Assembly: GCA_905250125.1 (NCBI GenBank)
Contig: CAJNOL010001232.1
Location: forward strand, 1-64,000
DNA from: Rotaria sordida
Taxonomy: Eukaryota; Rotifera; Eurotatoria; Philodinida; Philodinidae
Reading direction: 5' to 3'
DNA: 64,000 bases
Both the position numbers and the translations under genes were made by a program. How positions within the stretch are numbered: the first letter of the stretch is position 1; every line of letters starts with the position of its first letter. Positions 37,637-48,059 of this stretch are shown here, piece after piece. The notes beneath the pieces are model-generated. The model was not told the origin of the DNA and searched no databases. It was given only the letters and a program-made list of their open reading frames with translations.

Positions 37637-39901
37637 TTAAATCGTAAAAGAACTTTGAAGTTTAATGTCAGCATTATTAGCAGATGTTGAAATCCAAACT
37701 GTGTAAACACCAGAAGCAACAGTCCATTTTTGATTAATAACATTCCAATATGAAATATCCTTTTGTGTTAATACTAATGATATTTGTTCTGATTCACCTG
37801 GTACTAAATATACTCTTTCGAAGCCTCGTAATACTTTTGGTGGTTCTTGTGCTTCATCTGGAAATCCAAGATAGAGTTGAGGTACTTCGGAACCATAAAA
37901 TTTACCAGTATTAGTGATAGTAAATGTTATTTCATAGACGGGTCTATAAATTCTTAAAGCGGCAATATTAATATAAAATCTCATTCGATTTTGTTGATAT
38001 TGTGATGAAGCAGTATATTTTCCTCTTCTAGCTTTTGAAATATTAAGATTAGAGAGGGAAAAAGTTGTATATGAAAGACCATATCCAAAATAATATCGAG
38101 GTACAATATTATATTTATCAAAATGACGATAATCTAAGAAAACACCTTCAGTATAATTGGAATTATATGTTTCACTAATGTCAGTACCATAATCAGAATC
38201 ATTTTTAGCTAATGTAAAAATAAGTTTACCTCCTGGATTGTAATCACCAAAGAGAACATCGACAATAGCTGGTCCATATTCAGATCCAGGCATACCTGAC
38301 CAAATAACACCGACTACATTGGGAAGATCAATCCATGCTTCAAGATTAAGTTGTGAAACACTATTAACAATGACTACAGTATTAGTACAATGAGAAGCAA
38401 CAGTTTGAACAAGTTTATCACCATTATTTAAAGCATGAAGATCTTTTCTATCTGATCCTTCTGATGACCAAGCACTAATAAAAACGAGACATTTTGCATT
38501 AGAAAAGCCACGGTAATTGAATGAATTATTAATAGCATTATAATCATTTTGATTAGTAATATATCGAATTTGAAGATGTGAATCTCGACCTTTTATCAAA
38601 AGTGAAGTAAGAGGATCAATACCATACGTCGGATCGACAAAGCCCGAACCTCCACCTTGATATAATGCACCTGCATGCTGTTCCGAACCACCTGAACTAA
38701 AACCTTCATCAGATTGACCGGCAGCTGTTCCATAAATAAAAAAATATTTATCTGTAGTAACGTTAAATGGTAAAATGTTGTTTTTATTTTTAAGCAAAAC
38801 CATGCCAGCAGTACCAACTTGTCTATTAATCTTATAATTATCACCAATAGCATCTCGATCTAAATCAAGTGATGGATATCCTTGATCTTGTTCGAGAAGA
38901 TAATAAGGTGCTAAAATTCGAGTAATCATATCATTAATTCTTGTTTCTGTAATTACTCCACTTTGAACAGCTTGTACAAGTGCAAAACCCATAAGTCCAT
39001 CACCACCTGGCATATCTACATCTAAACCTCCTAAAACTGATTCAACACCAGTTTTTGTTGCACCCCAATCAGACATAACATTACCAAGAAATGCAAGTTC
39101 TTCTTTCAAAAGTCCATTTAATGTTTTATCATTTTGACAAGCTTGTGTACCATTAATTTGATTATATGAACACATAATAGAACCTACACCAGCAGCTACA
39201 CTAGATGCAAATGGCCAAAGATAAATTTCATGTATTGTCTTATCATCAAGATTGGCTGAATAACCTTTAGAATTACTTGAACTTGATTGACTTATTATAC
39301 TTGATATACCATAGAAACGATTGGTTTCTTGTTCATTACAAATATAATGTTTAGCAGTTGCAACAACACCTTGATCTTGAATACCTTGAACATAATAGAA
39401 TGAATTTTCTCCCGAAAGATATGGATCAGCACCAAATCCTTCCCAATTACGACCATGTCGAGCATTTCGATCAATATTCATCATTGGACCCAAAGCAAAA
39501 TGAACTCCTTTACCTTGAAATTCTTTACCTATTGCAACACCACGTTTATAGAATAAGTCTCGATCCCAAGTAGCTGCAATATGTATACCAGCTACAAATG
39601 CAGTTGAATGTAAAACTCCATCACCAACACCAGATGGTGAATCTTGGAAACAGAGTCCATTAAAATTCAAACGTGATACAGGAAAAACATTACCAACACA
39701 TGGACCTGGAATACCAGATGTCATGTTACATTTTTCTTCTAATGTTAATTGTGAAACAAATGTTTTAGCCATTGCAATGGCTTGATCCCATGTTCTACTT
39801 GAAATTTTCGAATATTTATTTGAATTCGAATTAACGACGGCCGAATATGTAAATGAAAAACCAATAATAATAATAATTACGAAGAGACGATTATCAATCA
39901 T
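37637..39901 (-). CDS. Secreted GH3 beta-glucosidase, intronless, probable transferred gene
   Basis: Glycoside hydrolase family 3 beta-glucosidase, which releases glucose from beta-linked oligosaccharides such as cellobiose. One uninterrupted frame of 754 residues. A hydrophobic signal peptide (residues 1 to about 21) implies secretion or a lumenal site. The GH3 N-terminal barrel has FQDSPSGVGDG, the substrate motif GRNWEGFGADPYLSGE, KHYICNEQE and the nucleophile in MSDWG (D278). The second domain has SSEGSDRKDL with the likely acid/base E481, and a fibronectin-III-like domain ends the protein (VPQLYLGFP, PPKVLRGFE). The residues around these motifs most resemble fungal secreted beta-glucosidases. 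The lack of introns, when nearby host genes have many, supports transfer followed by local adaptation. A TATA box lies upstream, and an AATAAA lies 10 bp past the stop (complement of 37622-37627). Confidence 0.95.
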   Translation of the reverse strand: MIDNRLFVIIIIIGFSFTYSAVVNSNSNKYSKISSRTWDQAIAMAKTFVSQLTLEEKCNMTSGIPGPCVGNVFPVSRLNFNGLCFQDSPSGVGDGVLHSTAFVAGIHIAATWDRDLFYKRGVAIGKEFQGKGVHFALGPMMNIDRNARHGRNWEGFGADPYLSGENSFYYVQGIQDQGVVATAKHYICNEQETNRFYGISSIISQSSSSNSKGYSANLDDKTIHEIYLWPFASSVAAGVGSIMCSYNQINGTQACQNDKTLNGLLKEELAFLGNVMSDWGATKTGVESVLGGLDVDMPGGDGLMGFALVQAVQSGVITETRINDMITRILAPYYLLEQDQGYPSLDLDRDAIGDNYKINRQVGTAGMVLLKNKNNILPFNVTTDKYFFIYGTAAGQSDEGFSSGGSEQHAGALYQGGGSGFVDPTYGIDPLTSLLIKGRDSHLQIRYITNQNDYNAINNSFNYRGFSNAKCLVFISAWSSEGSDRKDLHALNNGDKLVQTVASHCTNTVVIVNSVSQLNLEAWIDLPNVVGVIWSGMPGSEYGPAIVDVLFGDYNPGGKLIFTLAKNDSDYGTDISETYNSNYTEGVFLDYRHFDKYNIVPRYYFGYGLSYTTFSLSNLNISKARRGKYTASSQYQQNRMRFYINIAALRIYRPVYEITFTITNTGKFYGSEVPQLYLGFPDEAQEPPKVLRGFERVYLVPGESEQISLVLTQKDISYWNVINQKWTVASGVYTVWISTSANNADIKLQSSFTI

Positions 39902-39941
39902 TTTGACGACACTATTTGGTTTTGTATCTTACAACGTACAT

Positions 39942-39949
39942 TTATATAC
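39942..39949 (-). promoter_or_regulatory. Candidate TATA box of the GH3 gene
   Basis: TATATAAA on the minus strand, about 40 bp upstream of the ATG at 39901. Position and sequence fit a core promoter with a short 5' leader. Confidence 0.55.
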
Positions 39950-41014
39950 CCGAAGAAAGGTGGACACAAAAAAAAAGTATGTGTTCTTTTTATTTTATCT
40001 ATTTCACCTCAATATCAAGATATGTTTATATAGCCATCGCGTTTTGGCTATTAGTGACATGATATAATAAGGTATTCTTGCTGATAAAAATATATGATAC
40101 TAGATATTTTTAGTTTTTCGTACATTTATGCACTTGGAAAGCGCCATATGTCGAAATACTTTTTTAAAGATTCTTATTCTTATCATTCGAAGTAATAAAG
40201 AGAGATAGACATTTTAATATAATTTATTTTTAAGTCCAAGTCGTATTTTCGAGATCATCGTTGATCGGTGGTGGCAAGGGCGTAATAATGGCTTATTTGG
40301 ATCAATAGCAACTTTTCGTCGAGAATTTCTTTACGTTCTCTTTCATTTTGATATAACACAGATGACCTATCGCTACAGAAATACCTTAATGATAGTGATA
40401 AATAGCACCATCTATATATGCGAGACACTTTTTTGGTCAAAATCTTATATACAGTTTGAAAGAGAATAATTTTTTACATTCACTACTATTGAAGTGATTT
40501 CGAGCCCGTATCGAAACTGCAAGTGTCGCGTACAAGTGCCTTTCTTGATATTGTTTCGCTATTCTGTCTGTACTACATTTGCTATGGCCGCGTATTAATA
40601 GGTCGCAAATACACCTAGATGACATACAACTTTTCGAGATGCTTATTATATATATATATATATGAAATATAAGATAAGAACAATATGGCGAAGAGAAAAA
40701 AAACGCTGCATTAAAATATATCCGTTAACTGCATTCTTTTGATGAAAGATAAAATCGAGGGTTGCATTCTCAATGACAAGATAGGAATATTGGAGTGTTA
40801 ATGAAAAATGACTTATCGGAATCACAATTCAAGGTTTCAATTAGTGTATAGTCAAACAATGTAACTCTGACCGTAGACAACCAACTTTTTCTTTTCGTTT
40901 TGCGACAAAGTACAGTATGAGCTGTGAAAGAGAGAGAAAAAACATGTGTGTCGTTCTGTTGCTTCTTTATTACTCGTGTCTTATGAAAGGCAAGAAAAGA
41001 AAAAAAATATTGGG

Positions 41015-41020
41015 TATATA
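41015..41020 (+). promoter_or_regulatory. Candidate TATA box of the DJ-1-like gene
   Basis: TATATA 47 bp upstream of the ATG at 41067, at a spacing close to that of the GH3 gene on the other side. Confidence 0.45.
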
Positions 41021-41066
41021 GAACACAAAATCAACATGGTTGTATTGTAATCAATAGTCAATAAAT

Positions 41067-41735
41067 ATGACGGAGACTATAACTCGACTTGGTGTTGTCA
41101 TCTTTCCTGGTTTTGCACTATTAGATGTTGCTGGTCCATTGCAATTTTTCAATCAACTTAGTGTAATAGAACCATTCAAATTAAGTATTATTGCCAGAAC
41201 GATGGATTCAGTAAGTACTGTACCACCCAAACATACAATGCCTGAAAGCAAATTTTGTCGTATTGGTGAAACATGGTTACCAACACATACATTTAATAAT
41301 GCACCAGAATTAGATATTCTATTAGTTCCAGGTGGATTGGGTACACGAGATGAAATCATTTTCAATGAAGTTACTTCATTTACTAAGAAACGATATCCAA
41401 CACTTAAATATTTACTTTCTGTATGTACAGGATCATTGATGGTGGCAGCAGCTGGTATTCTCAATGGACGAAAAGCAACATCAAACAAATATGCTTGGTC
41501 ATTGGCAACAAATAATAAGGATGTTGATTGGGTTCCGAAAGCACGTTGGGTAGTGGATGGCAATATTTGGTCAAGTTCAGGCGTAGCAGCTGGTATGGAT
41601 ATGACTTATGCATTTATTGCTACTGTATTCTCATCGGATATTGCTAAACAATTAGCTAATATGATGGAATATGAACCACATACAAATCCTGAATGGGATC
41701 CTTTTTTTGAAATTTGGAATCCATCATCCAAATAG
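41067..41735 (+). CDS. DJ-1/PfpI family protein, isonitrile-hydratase-like, intronless
   Basis: Class-I glutamine-amidotransferase-like fold of the DJ-1/ThiJ/PfpI superfamily, 222 residues in one frame. The nucleophile elbow SVCTGS places Cys at 120, and FPGFALLDVAGPLQFF places an acidic residue at D20. That Asp-Cys pairing and the DVAGP motif are the marks of the isonitrile hydratase (InhA) branch, which hydrates isonitriles to N-substituted formamides. ILLVPGGLG and WSSSGVAAGMDM are further conserved segments. Close relatives known to me are bacterial and fungal. It lies head-to-head with the GH3 gene and, like it, has no intron. An AATAAA lies at 41860-41865. The substrate is not determined. 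Confidence 0.9.
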   Translation: MTETITRLGVVIFPGFALLDVAGPLQFFNQLSVIEPFKLSIIARTMDSVSTVPPKHTMPESKFCRIGETWLPTHTFNNAPELDILLVPGGLGTRDEIIFNEVTSFTKKRYPTLKYLLSVCTGSLMVAAAGILNGRKATSNKYAWSLATNNKDVDWVPKARWVVDGNIWSSSGVAAGMDMTYAFIATVFSSDIAKQLANMMEYEPHTNPEWDPFFEIWNPSSK

Positions 41736-42079
41736 GTTTCTTTTTTGATGTATTCTCTTTCAATTTTCCATCTAAAAAAGAATTTTTTGATTTTAATATT
41801 AAGTTCATAGATCGAAGACTTACAAAATAATCTTTTTAAAAAAAAAGATTTCAAAGATAAATAAAAGCTTTGACATTTGAACTAATATAAATGTTACATT
41901 AAATATTTGAAATTATATTGATCATTGCATGAAGAATGAAAGTAAACGTTCTATAGGAAGGACATTCTATATTTACTATTAATGAAAAGTGTAAACTAAT
42001 GAATATGTCTAGTCTTTGCATAAGATATTTATGGTGATAGACATCAATGTGGAATAATTGTATCTTTAAGTTTTCTTCT

Positions 42080-42540
42080 TGATAGTAATAGCTAGTATGC
42101 TTGGATGAGGATCTGCGGAAAAATCATGACCGCTAAAACCAACTTTCTGACTTTTATTCGAAATTTTTTGGGAAAAGATTTTATTTGATAGAATAAATAA
42201 TTCTGAGTAAAATGACATGTCTTCAACTTCTCCATGATCTTCCTTCATGGAACTGCATTCAATTTACAAAAGATCCCAAAGCGTCAAACATGGCAAAAAC
42301 ATTAAAATTTTCAATAAAATGAAGAGAAAAATGCTTCTTGGGTTTTGTGTAAATTGAATGCAGTTCAATGAAGGAAGGTCATGGAGAAATCGAAAACACA
42401 TTATTTTACTTAGAATTATTTGCTCTATCAAATAAAATCTTTTTCAAAAGCTTCGAATGGAAGAAAGGAAGCTGCTTTTGGAGACTTGGTATTCCACAGA
42501 CTCTCGTTCAAGCAATTTTGTTGTAATCTTCGAGCCTGCC
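42080..42540. repeat. Long imperfect foldback repeat
   Basis: The inner arms, 42155-42268 and 42341-42456, are inverted copies that agree at most positions, for example ACTGCATTCAATTTACA and TGTAAATTGAATGCAGT, or AAGATTTTATTTGATAGA and TCTATCAAATAAAATCTTT. The loop is about 70 bp. Similarity weakens but continues outward to about 42080 and 42540. It lacks coding content. A foldback or MITE-type element is likely. Confidence 0.8.
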
Positions 42541-44059
42541 AATCTGAATGAAAAATCCTTTCAGCTGCACAAATGGTTTTTTAAGATTCTTGCTAGCCAT
42601 TACCATCGAGAAACAAACTTAAAAATACAACTCCTCCAAACTTATGTTCATTACTATAGTCTAGTTCGGATGGACCTATAATTGGGAAGAAAGATGTTAG
42701 TAATTAATATGCACACAACGTCGAAAGGAAAAGAAATAAGTATTTTATTGATTTCAGTAGTCGTCATCTGTATTTTATCTTATTTGATTGAAATTATTCT
42801 AGTAAAGCAAGCTGATCATTTGTGTTTTTGAGTAATGTTTGTTCACTGATCTTGTTGAATTAATTGAGACGTAAAACTAATTGTCGAACTCATGTAAGAT
42901 ATTTAATTAAATATATTTACTAATATTTCATAACAATCAGATGAAAAATAAAAGAACTGTTTCTTTACCATACATTTGAATATCATTCAGATAATTATAA
43001 GCTTATTTATGTAAATACATTTGAGCATGAAAATATGTAAATGAAATTAGATATTTTAATGTAAACGTTAGTTTTACAATCTATCTTTTAAATTTTCATG
43101 ATTCATATTTTAATCAACACTATTAATAAAATTGTCAATATCGAGTAAACATTTATTTGATAATAAATCATTTAGATTAGTATTGTTGAAAAGATCTTTG
43201 TAACTGAATCGATTGTTTCGACTTTTACTCATAGTTATTTTATCTAGACAAATAATAACATGATCAGGTCTAATCTCAGTAATTACTGGCTGTTTTCATT
43301 CTAAATTCAAATCTCAATAGAATGCAAATAAATTATTATTTCATCGAAGTGTAAAACATTAAAATAACACGACTCAATAGTATTTACTTTCAGTCAGTTA
43401 AACAAAAACTAAATTTATATTGATTGACATTTGTTTTCTCATATACTCATGTGACAATAGATCGACGAAAAAAATATATAAATGCTTCTAGGCAGAATAA
43501 ACCAAGTAATGAAGAAATAAAACGGAAATTTAATACAGTAGAAAAAAAATATCAACGAAATATGAATTCCTTCTCGAACATTCTTCTGTAAATTTTGACC
43601 TCACTAACTTAAAAAGAAAAAATCAAAGTATGATGATCCAAACGTAGAGCAACATAGTAGATTTGTTTCGATTTCTTTTTTGTACGTAATCAGTTAAATC
43701 TCATATTTATATTGTGTACACTAGGGCGAAGATGCAGCATATGATCAGTATCTAGGTGTATACTAATCTTGCCAGTGGAGTTACGTCGACGAGCTTATCA
43801 ATCAGTTCCTGAGAGACTGCAACTTTGCAAAGACTTAGAGAGCGAACATATTGAGCAATATTTTTCTAATAGTACAGATTTTCCATATTTCTTAATCATT
43901 CAAATATATTAGCTAAATAACAAGAGACCCATAAATAATGAGACAGTTTTAAGATTTCGTTCTTGAAGAACGAGAATACTATTCAAAGGGACCAATCTTA
44001 GCTCATTCAGTACAGAATCTTTTACTCTACAAAACTGTGGACTTCATTGTTTTTAAACA

Positions 44060-44300
44060 AGTTTATATTGCCGACAAAAAATACGAAAGATTGAAGGTTG
44101 CTTCTCTGGGATCTTCTGAAGATATCTAACGATTTGTGCAAGCTTGTTCTCATCGAGTTCGATGCTAAATATAAAATATTTAGCATCAACAGGATAGAGA
44201 ATTTAATACTCTATACTTCCAAGATCTTCGCAAGGCTTCTAGTGATGTCTTTCAGATGAAAAAAGCTCGGAACTAACACCTGATGATATTTTCTTTTGAA
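44060..44300. repeat. Probable decayed foldback repeat
   Basis: The centre is a near-perfect hairpin (GATGCTAAATAT and ATATTTAGCATC, 44161-44187). Outward, GATCTTCTGAAG on the left pairs with the complement of CTTCCAAGATC on the right, and GAAAGATTG with the complement of a CTTTC stretch near 44250. Several gaps are needed, so it is older or more damaged than the others here. Confidence 0.5.
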
Positions 44301-44791
44301 TGCACTTTCGGAATTCGTGTTTTTGAAAGTTTTCGTGCTTTATTATCGTTTTATGATTATATCAGCGGATGCAAAATTTAATTCTAAACAAAATGATGTG
44401 ACATTTAAACCGAACAACGAAAATCTTTACATTATCTCCAATAGCATCGAGCTGCTAAAAAGAATCTTTTGGATCGTTTTCTAATTTTGGCTAAAAAATT
44501 GTTCTTCTAACCGTTTTTTTTTCTAAAATTACGAAACATCACGAGATGCACCATTTTACGATGTATCTTGCAGCATATTTCGAGTATCAACAGAACTGTT
44601 ATTTAAACATATTTTAAATAATTGTTTTGTTTTCTGACAGTCCCAGTTCAATGGCTGAGTAGCTGTCAATCTTTTCGATTTTCTGCGACAGGAGAAACTT
44701 ATTTGAAGAACAAAATTGACAGTTTTATAATTAATAAAAAGCATAAGATAAGATAAAACAAAAAATAAAAATAAAAGTTAACGGTCAAGTA

Positions 44792-45575
44792 TCAGTTACA
44801 AGGTTCACTAGGTCGTCCATCATCATTACAGCTGTTCTCATTGAAATAATTTCCATCAACATGAGGATTAGCTATATGTGGTTGTAGGATTTTTTGTATA
44901 TCTGTCATCATTTTTTCGACATGTTGCATTTTTTTGTCGACAAATTCCTTCCATTTTAGAATATTGAGTAAAGAGTTTTTTTGACCATTTGTAACGAAGA
45001 AGTGTATTTTGAAGACACCGTTGACCTTGTTCAACAAAATAATCAGCAACATTACGCGTCATACATACTAATAAATTGGCCTTGTGATTAAATGTTTGTA
45101 CATATTCTCGAACTCTGTATAATCAATTCATATGATATTCTGTATTTCCACAGAAAATATAAATTGAATAATAAGAATTATTAGTAATTGGATCTTTAAA
45201 TAATTGTTCATAATTTTCAATAAGTTATGGTACAATGTCTTTGCCCATAGTTCCGGAAGTAATAAAATAGATATGTTTATCTTTATTGCGTTGGAAAGAT
45301 TCATAACATCTAGTTGGATCATCAAAAGCCGACAATAGAAAAGGTACGTCAGCAAAATGGCCTGGCATCGCTTCATTAGCACGAAGAAGATTATCATAAT
45401 CTGGATCAGTCAACATTGTCCAAGTTTGACTTCATGGATCCATATTACTAGCAAAAGCTTGTTTTAATTTTTTACATTCATTAGGCTTACCAATATGAGA
45501 GTCAAGCCAAATAATCAGATGATCTGGAGTAGGATAATCATAATCTTCAGGAATTTGCATCTCTGTTTCAACCAT
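44792..45575 (-). pseudogene. Decayed paralogue of the WLD/ISSG family
   Basis: Begins MVETEMQIPEDYDYP and continues with DHLIIWLDSHIGKP, NKDKHIYFITSGTMGKDIVP, YIFCGNTEYHMN and VADYFVEQGQR. Each aligns with a segment of the intact gene at 47162-47842 in the same order (VVVIWLDGTFVG, KAKIFFISSGRLGKDMVP, FYIFCFDTATHANW, ISTYFIEQGK). In-frame stops follow NMDP, KDIVP and HMN (the last where the paralogue has Trp), and the frame changes after about 45000 before NSLLNILKWKE. It cannot make the full protein. It lies about 1.6 kb from the intact copy in the same orientation, so it looks like an old tandem duplicate. Confidence 0.75.
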
Positions 45576-46394
45576 ATTGATAATATGAGAGTAATCGTAA
45601 TCACAGGAAAAAATAGAATTGTATTTAAATAGTTCGAAAAAACAGAACTTAACTACCGAATATAAAATTATATTTACAAAAAAAACTAAATGACAATACC
45701 TCAAGCAGTTTATAACTGGAAAGAAAAATTAAGTTGGGATCTACGAACAATTTTTTTCTGTTCTGTTTCATCTGGACTCATAAAGAGTGGGTCGATGATA
45801 TCATCATGTCTAATCATAAATAAATAATGAGTCTCCAACTACAACGGACGGCTGTTCAGAATTTTTACATTCCAACAAAGAAAATTTCATTTTTTTGTGT
45901 TGAAAACCAACAACAAGAAAAGAACACAAAAAAGAAGTTTGACAAAAAATAGTGTTGAATGAGAAAAGAGTACCATTCTTAATAGTAATGATTGTTTTTC
46001 TATTGTTTGAAAAGAATATACACGAATAAAACGTTGTTTATATATACGCCTCTTAAGATTTTAATAAGATTGTGTTAATCACAAATACAAACAAGAATTC
46101 ACTTAGCAGTTATATTGCAATTCACTCTTTGATTAAAGAAAAGCACATAAGAAAAAATCTCATTTGTTTTGTTAAATAAAAATTCAATTACTTTTAAAAT
46201 TTATTTATTCGTTATTTTCTTTTTTGTTTTGATTCATTATTTATTAAATGTATATTTTTTATAGAAAATAAATATTCTTAATTATTATTATATTTCAATT
46301 TTGATATGAGTGAGGAAAATAAGAAACTACAGAAAAAGATCTTGTTCAACTTGATTCTTTCTGCTGATCATTTTATATTGAAAGGTTTCCAAGA

Positions 46395-46437
<43 letters not shown>

Positions 46438-47161
46438 TCATGATTATTTCCACCAATGAGAGGAATTTATTGACTGTTTGCTTTCAACAACAAAACAATT
46501 AGCCATATTACATATCAAATCTACTTATAAGTTTACATCAAATTTGAAAGAGGTGATTTAATATAGTCACTTTTCCACTGAATCTTAATTATGTTTGAAA
46601 CTACGGCAACAGACACTTATTAAGGAACATAGTTTGTTTGTAACTGGATCATTGAAAATGTTTTCACTTTTCTCCATTATTAATAATATAATTACCGTTC
46701 CTATCTATTCTGATGGAATAAAAGACATTTGTTTCATCTTTGTTTTGTTGTAAAACAACTGCTCAGTACTCAACATCAGCGAATGCTACTAATAACAATC
46801 ATACATTTTGAGAATTAACGAATGTCTAGCCTGCTGAATAAATCATTTTATCGTAATCGTTGTCGTTTAACTTAGTTAGATATTCATTTTTTTAAAATTA
46901 GATGCGCTCGAACAGACTTTTCCTAAGATCCATATTCTTTTCAATGTTCTATGGTTGGATCAAGTCAAACGAGTATATGATCTAGTATTTGTTTTTATCT
47001 AATGCAGCAACATCATTAGGTTGTTTTTATTTAGAATAATAAGCGAACCAATAAATGATTAATGTTTAAAGAAAACACCGTGAATATATAGTTCAGTAGC
47101 AACAAGCATTGAAAAAACTTTATATTTGTATTAGTGAACAGTTAAAGTTTTTTTTCTTTTT
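45576..47161. other. Spacer between the two WLD/ISSG copies
   Basis: AT-rich, with no gene recognised. It contains an (AT)n run at 46397-46432. The stretch next to 45576 would be the promoter region of the dead copy, and the right end the 3' flank of the intact one. Confidence 0.5.
46397..46432. repeat. (AT)n microsatellite
   Basis: About 18 uninterrupted AT units. It is symmetrical, so it can form a cruciform. Confidence 0.9.
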
Positions 47162-47842
47162 TTATTTGCCTAAAGCCTTTTCAGCTTGACGAATGAGTCC
47201 ATTTTCGCCTTCCAATAAATTGAGACGAGTGCGACAATCTGGTTGTACGGTAGGTTTTTCTTTGCTTTTTGTATTTGGTGGCACCTTATCTTTTTGATTT
47301 GCTCGTGTTTCAAGATTCCAAGCATATTTAAAATATTTTAATGCGTTATTTGGATCATTGATTTCCAAATATAATTTTCCTTGTTCAATAAAGTAAGTCG
47401 AAATATCACGCATAAGTCGAACTAATAAATCAATTGGATGATCGAACATTTTAAGACAATCAGTATAGTCTAATGCCCAATTAGCATGAGTAGCCGTGTC
47501 AAAACAAAAAATATAAAACGAATGAATAAGAGGATATTGACGTACGATTGTTGGTACCATATCTTTGCCTAATCTCCCAGATGAAATGAAGAAAATTTTT
47601 GCTTTAGAATGAGTTTCAATCTGCTGCATTGCTTCATCTGATTTTGAAACAGTAATAACTGGAGCTCCATTTATAACAAGATCTTCTTTTGTTTCCTTGC
47701 AAATCAAACAATCAATTTCATCAGAAGATGATGATGAAGTTGTCGAACCAAGTTTTTGGTTAAAATCATCTTTCATTGATCGATAGTTATCTCCTACAAA
47801 TGTGCCATCGAGCCAAATAACTACAACATCTTGAAGAGACAT
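47162..47842 (-). CDS. WLD/ISSG family protein of unknown function (bdelloid-type)
   Basis: Single frame of 226 residues. The order of features is an N-terminal VVVIWLDG strand, a Ser-rich linker, a CLICK segment with two cysteines, then KIFFISSGRLGKDMVPTI, HSFYIFCFD and a helical C-terminal part with DISTYFIEQGKLYLE and ALKYFKYAWNLETRANQKDK that looks like one TPR-like helix pair. I recall the WLD...ISSG.LG..(I/M)VP...FYIFC signature from large, uncharacterised gene families in bdelloid rotifers, often followed by TPR or enzymatic domains, but I cannot check this here. The alternating beta-strand and helix segments suggest a Rossmann-like or receiver-like sensor fold. The function is unknown. 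A foldback repeat lies about 220 bp upstream of its start. Confidence 0.8.
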   Translation of the reverse strand: MSLQDVVVIWLDGTFVGDNYRSMKDDFNQKLGSTTSSSSSDEIDCLICKETKEDLVINGAPVITVSKSDEAMQQIETHSKAKIFFISSGRLGKDMVPTIVRQYPLIHSFYIFCFDTATHANWALDYTDCLKMFDHPIDLLVRLMRDISTYFIEQGKLYLEINDPNNALKYFKYAWNLETRANQKDKVPPNTKSKEKPTVQPDCRTRLNLLEGENGLIRQAEKALGK

Positions 47843-48059
47843 TTTATAAAACAGCCAAAAATAATGATTGAAATGTTCTTGAGTCGAACTTTAAATATGT
47901 TAGGTGGAATCGATGGAAAAATCCAGCGATAAAAAAAAAAGAACAAGCGCCATATAAAGCATGCGCGTTCTGTCTGCATCGGTAAAAGAACAGAAAAGAA
48001 AGAAATTGTGCAAATAAAATGTTACGGTCAGCCCAGGTGAGCAAAGGACGGATAAAAAG

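Larger units (their letters stand above)
39902..41066. other. Shared divergent promoter region of GH3 and DJ-1-like genes
   Basis: A 1.17-kb spacer between two divergent intronless genes. It contains TATA-like sites at both ends, a (TA)n run at 40647-40663 and no recognisable gene. Confidence 0.55.
41736..44791. other. Intergenic region with two foldback repeats
   Basis: Apart from the palindromes at 42080-42540 and about 44060-44300, I see AT-rich sequence without a recognisable gene. The open frames at 42066-42248 and 42457-42681 are the two arms of one palindrome read on opposite strands, so they are not genes. Confidence 0.55.

Noticed and set aside
44556-44744. Minus-strand frame with protein-like composition (SCRRKSKRLTATQPLNWD)
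   Set aside because: No recognised family, no splice link to the neighbouring pseudogene, and part of it resembles the arm end of the 49603-50272 repeat.
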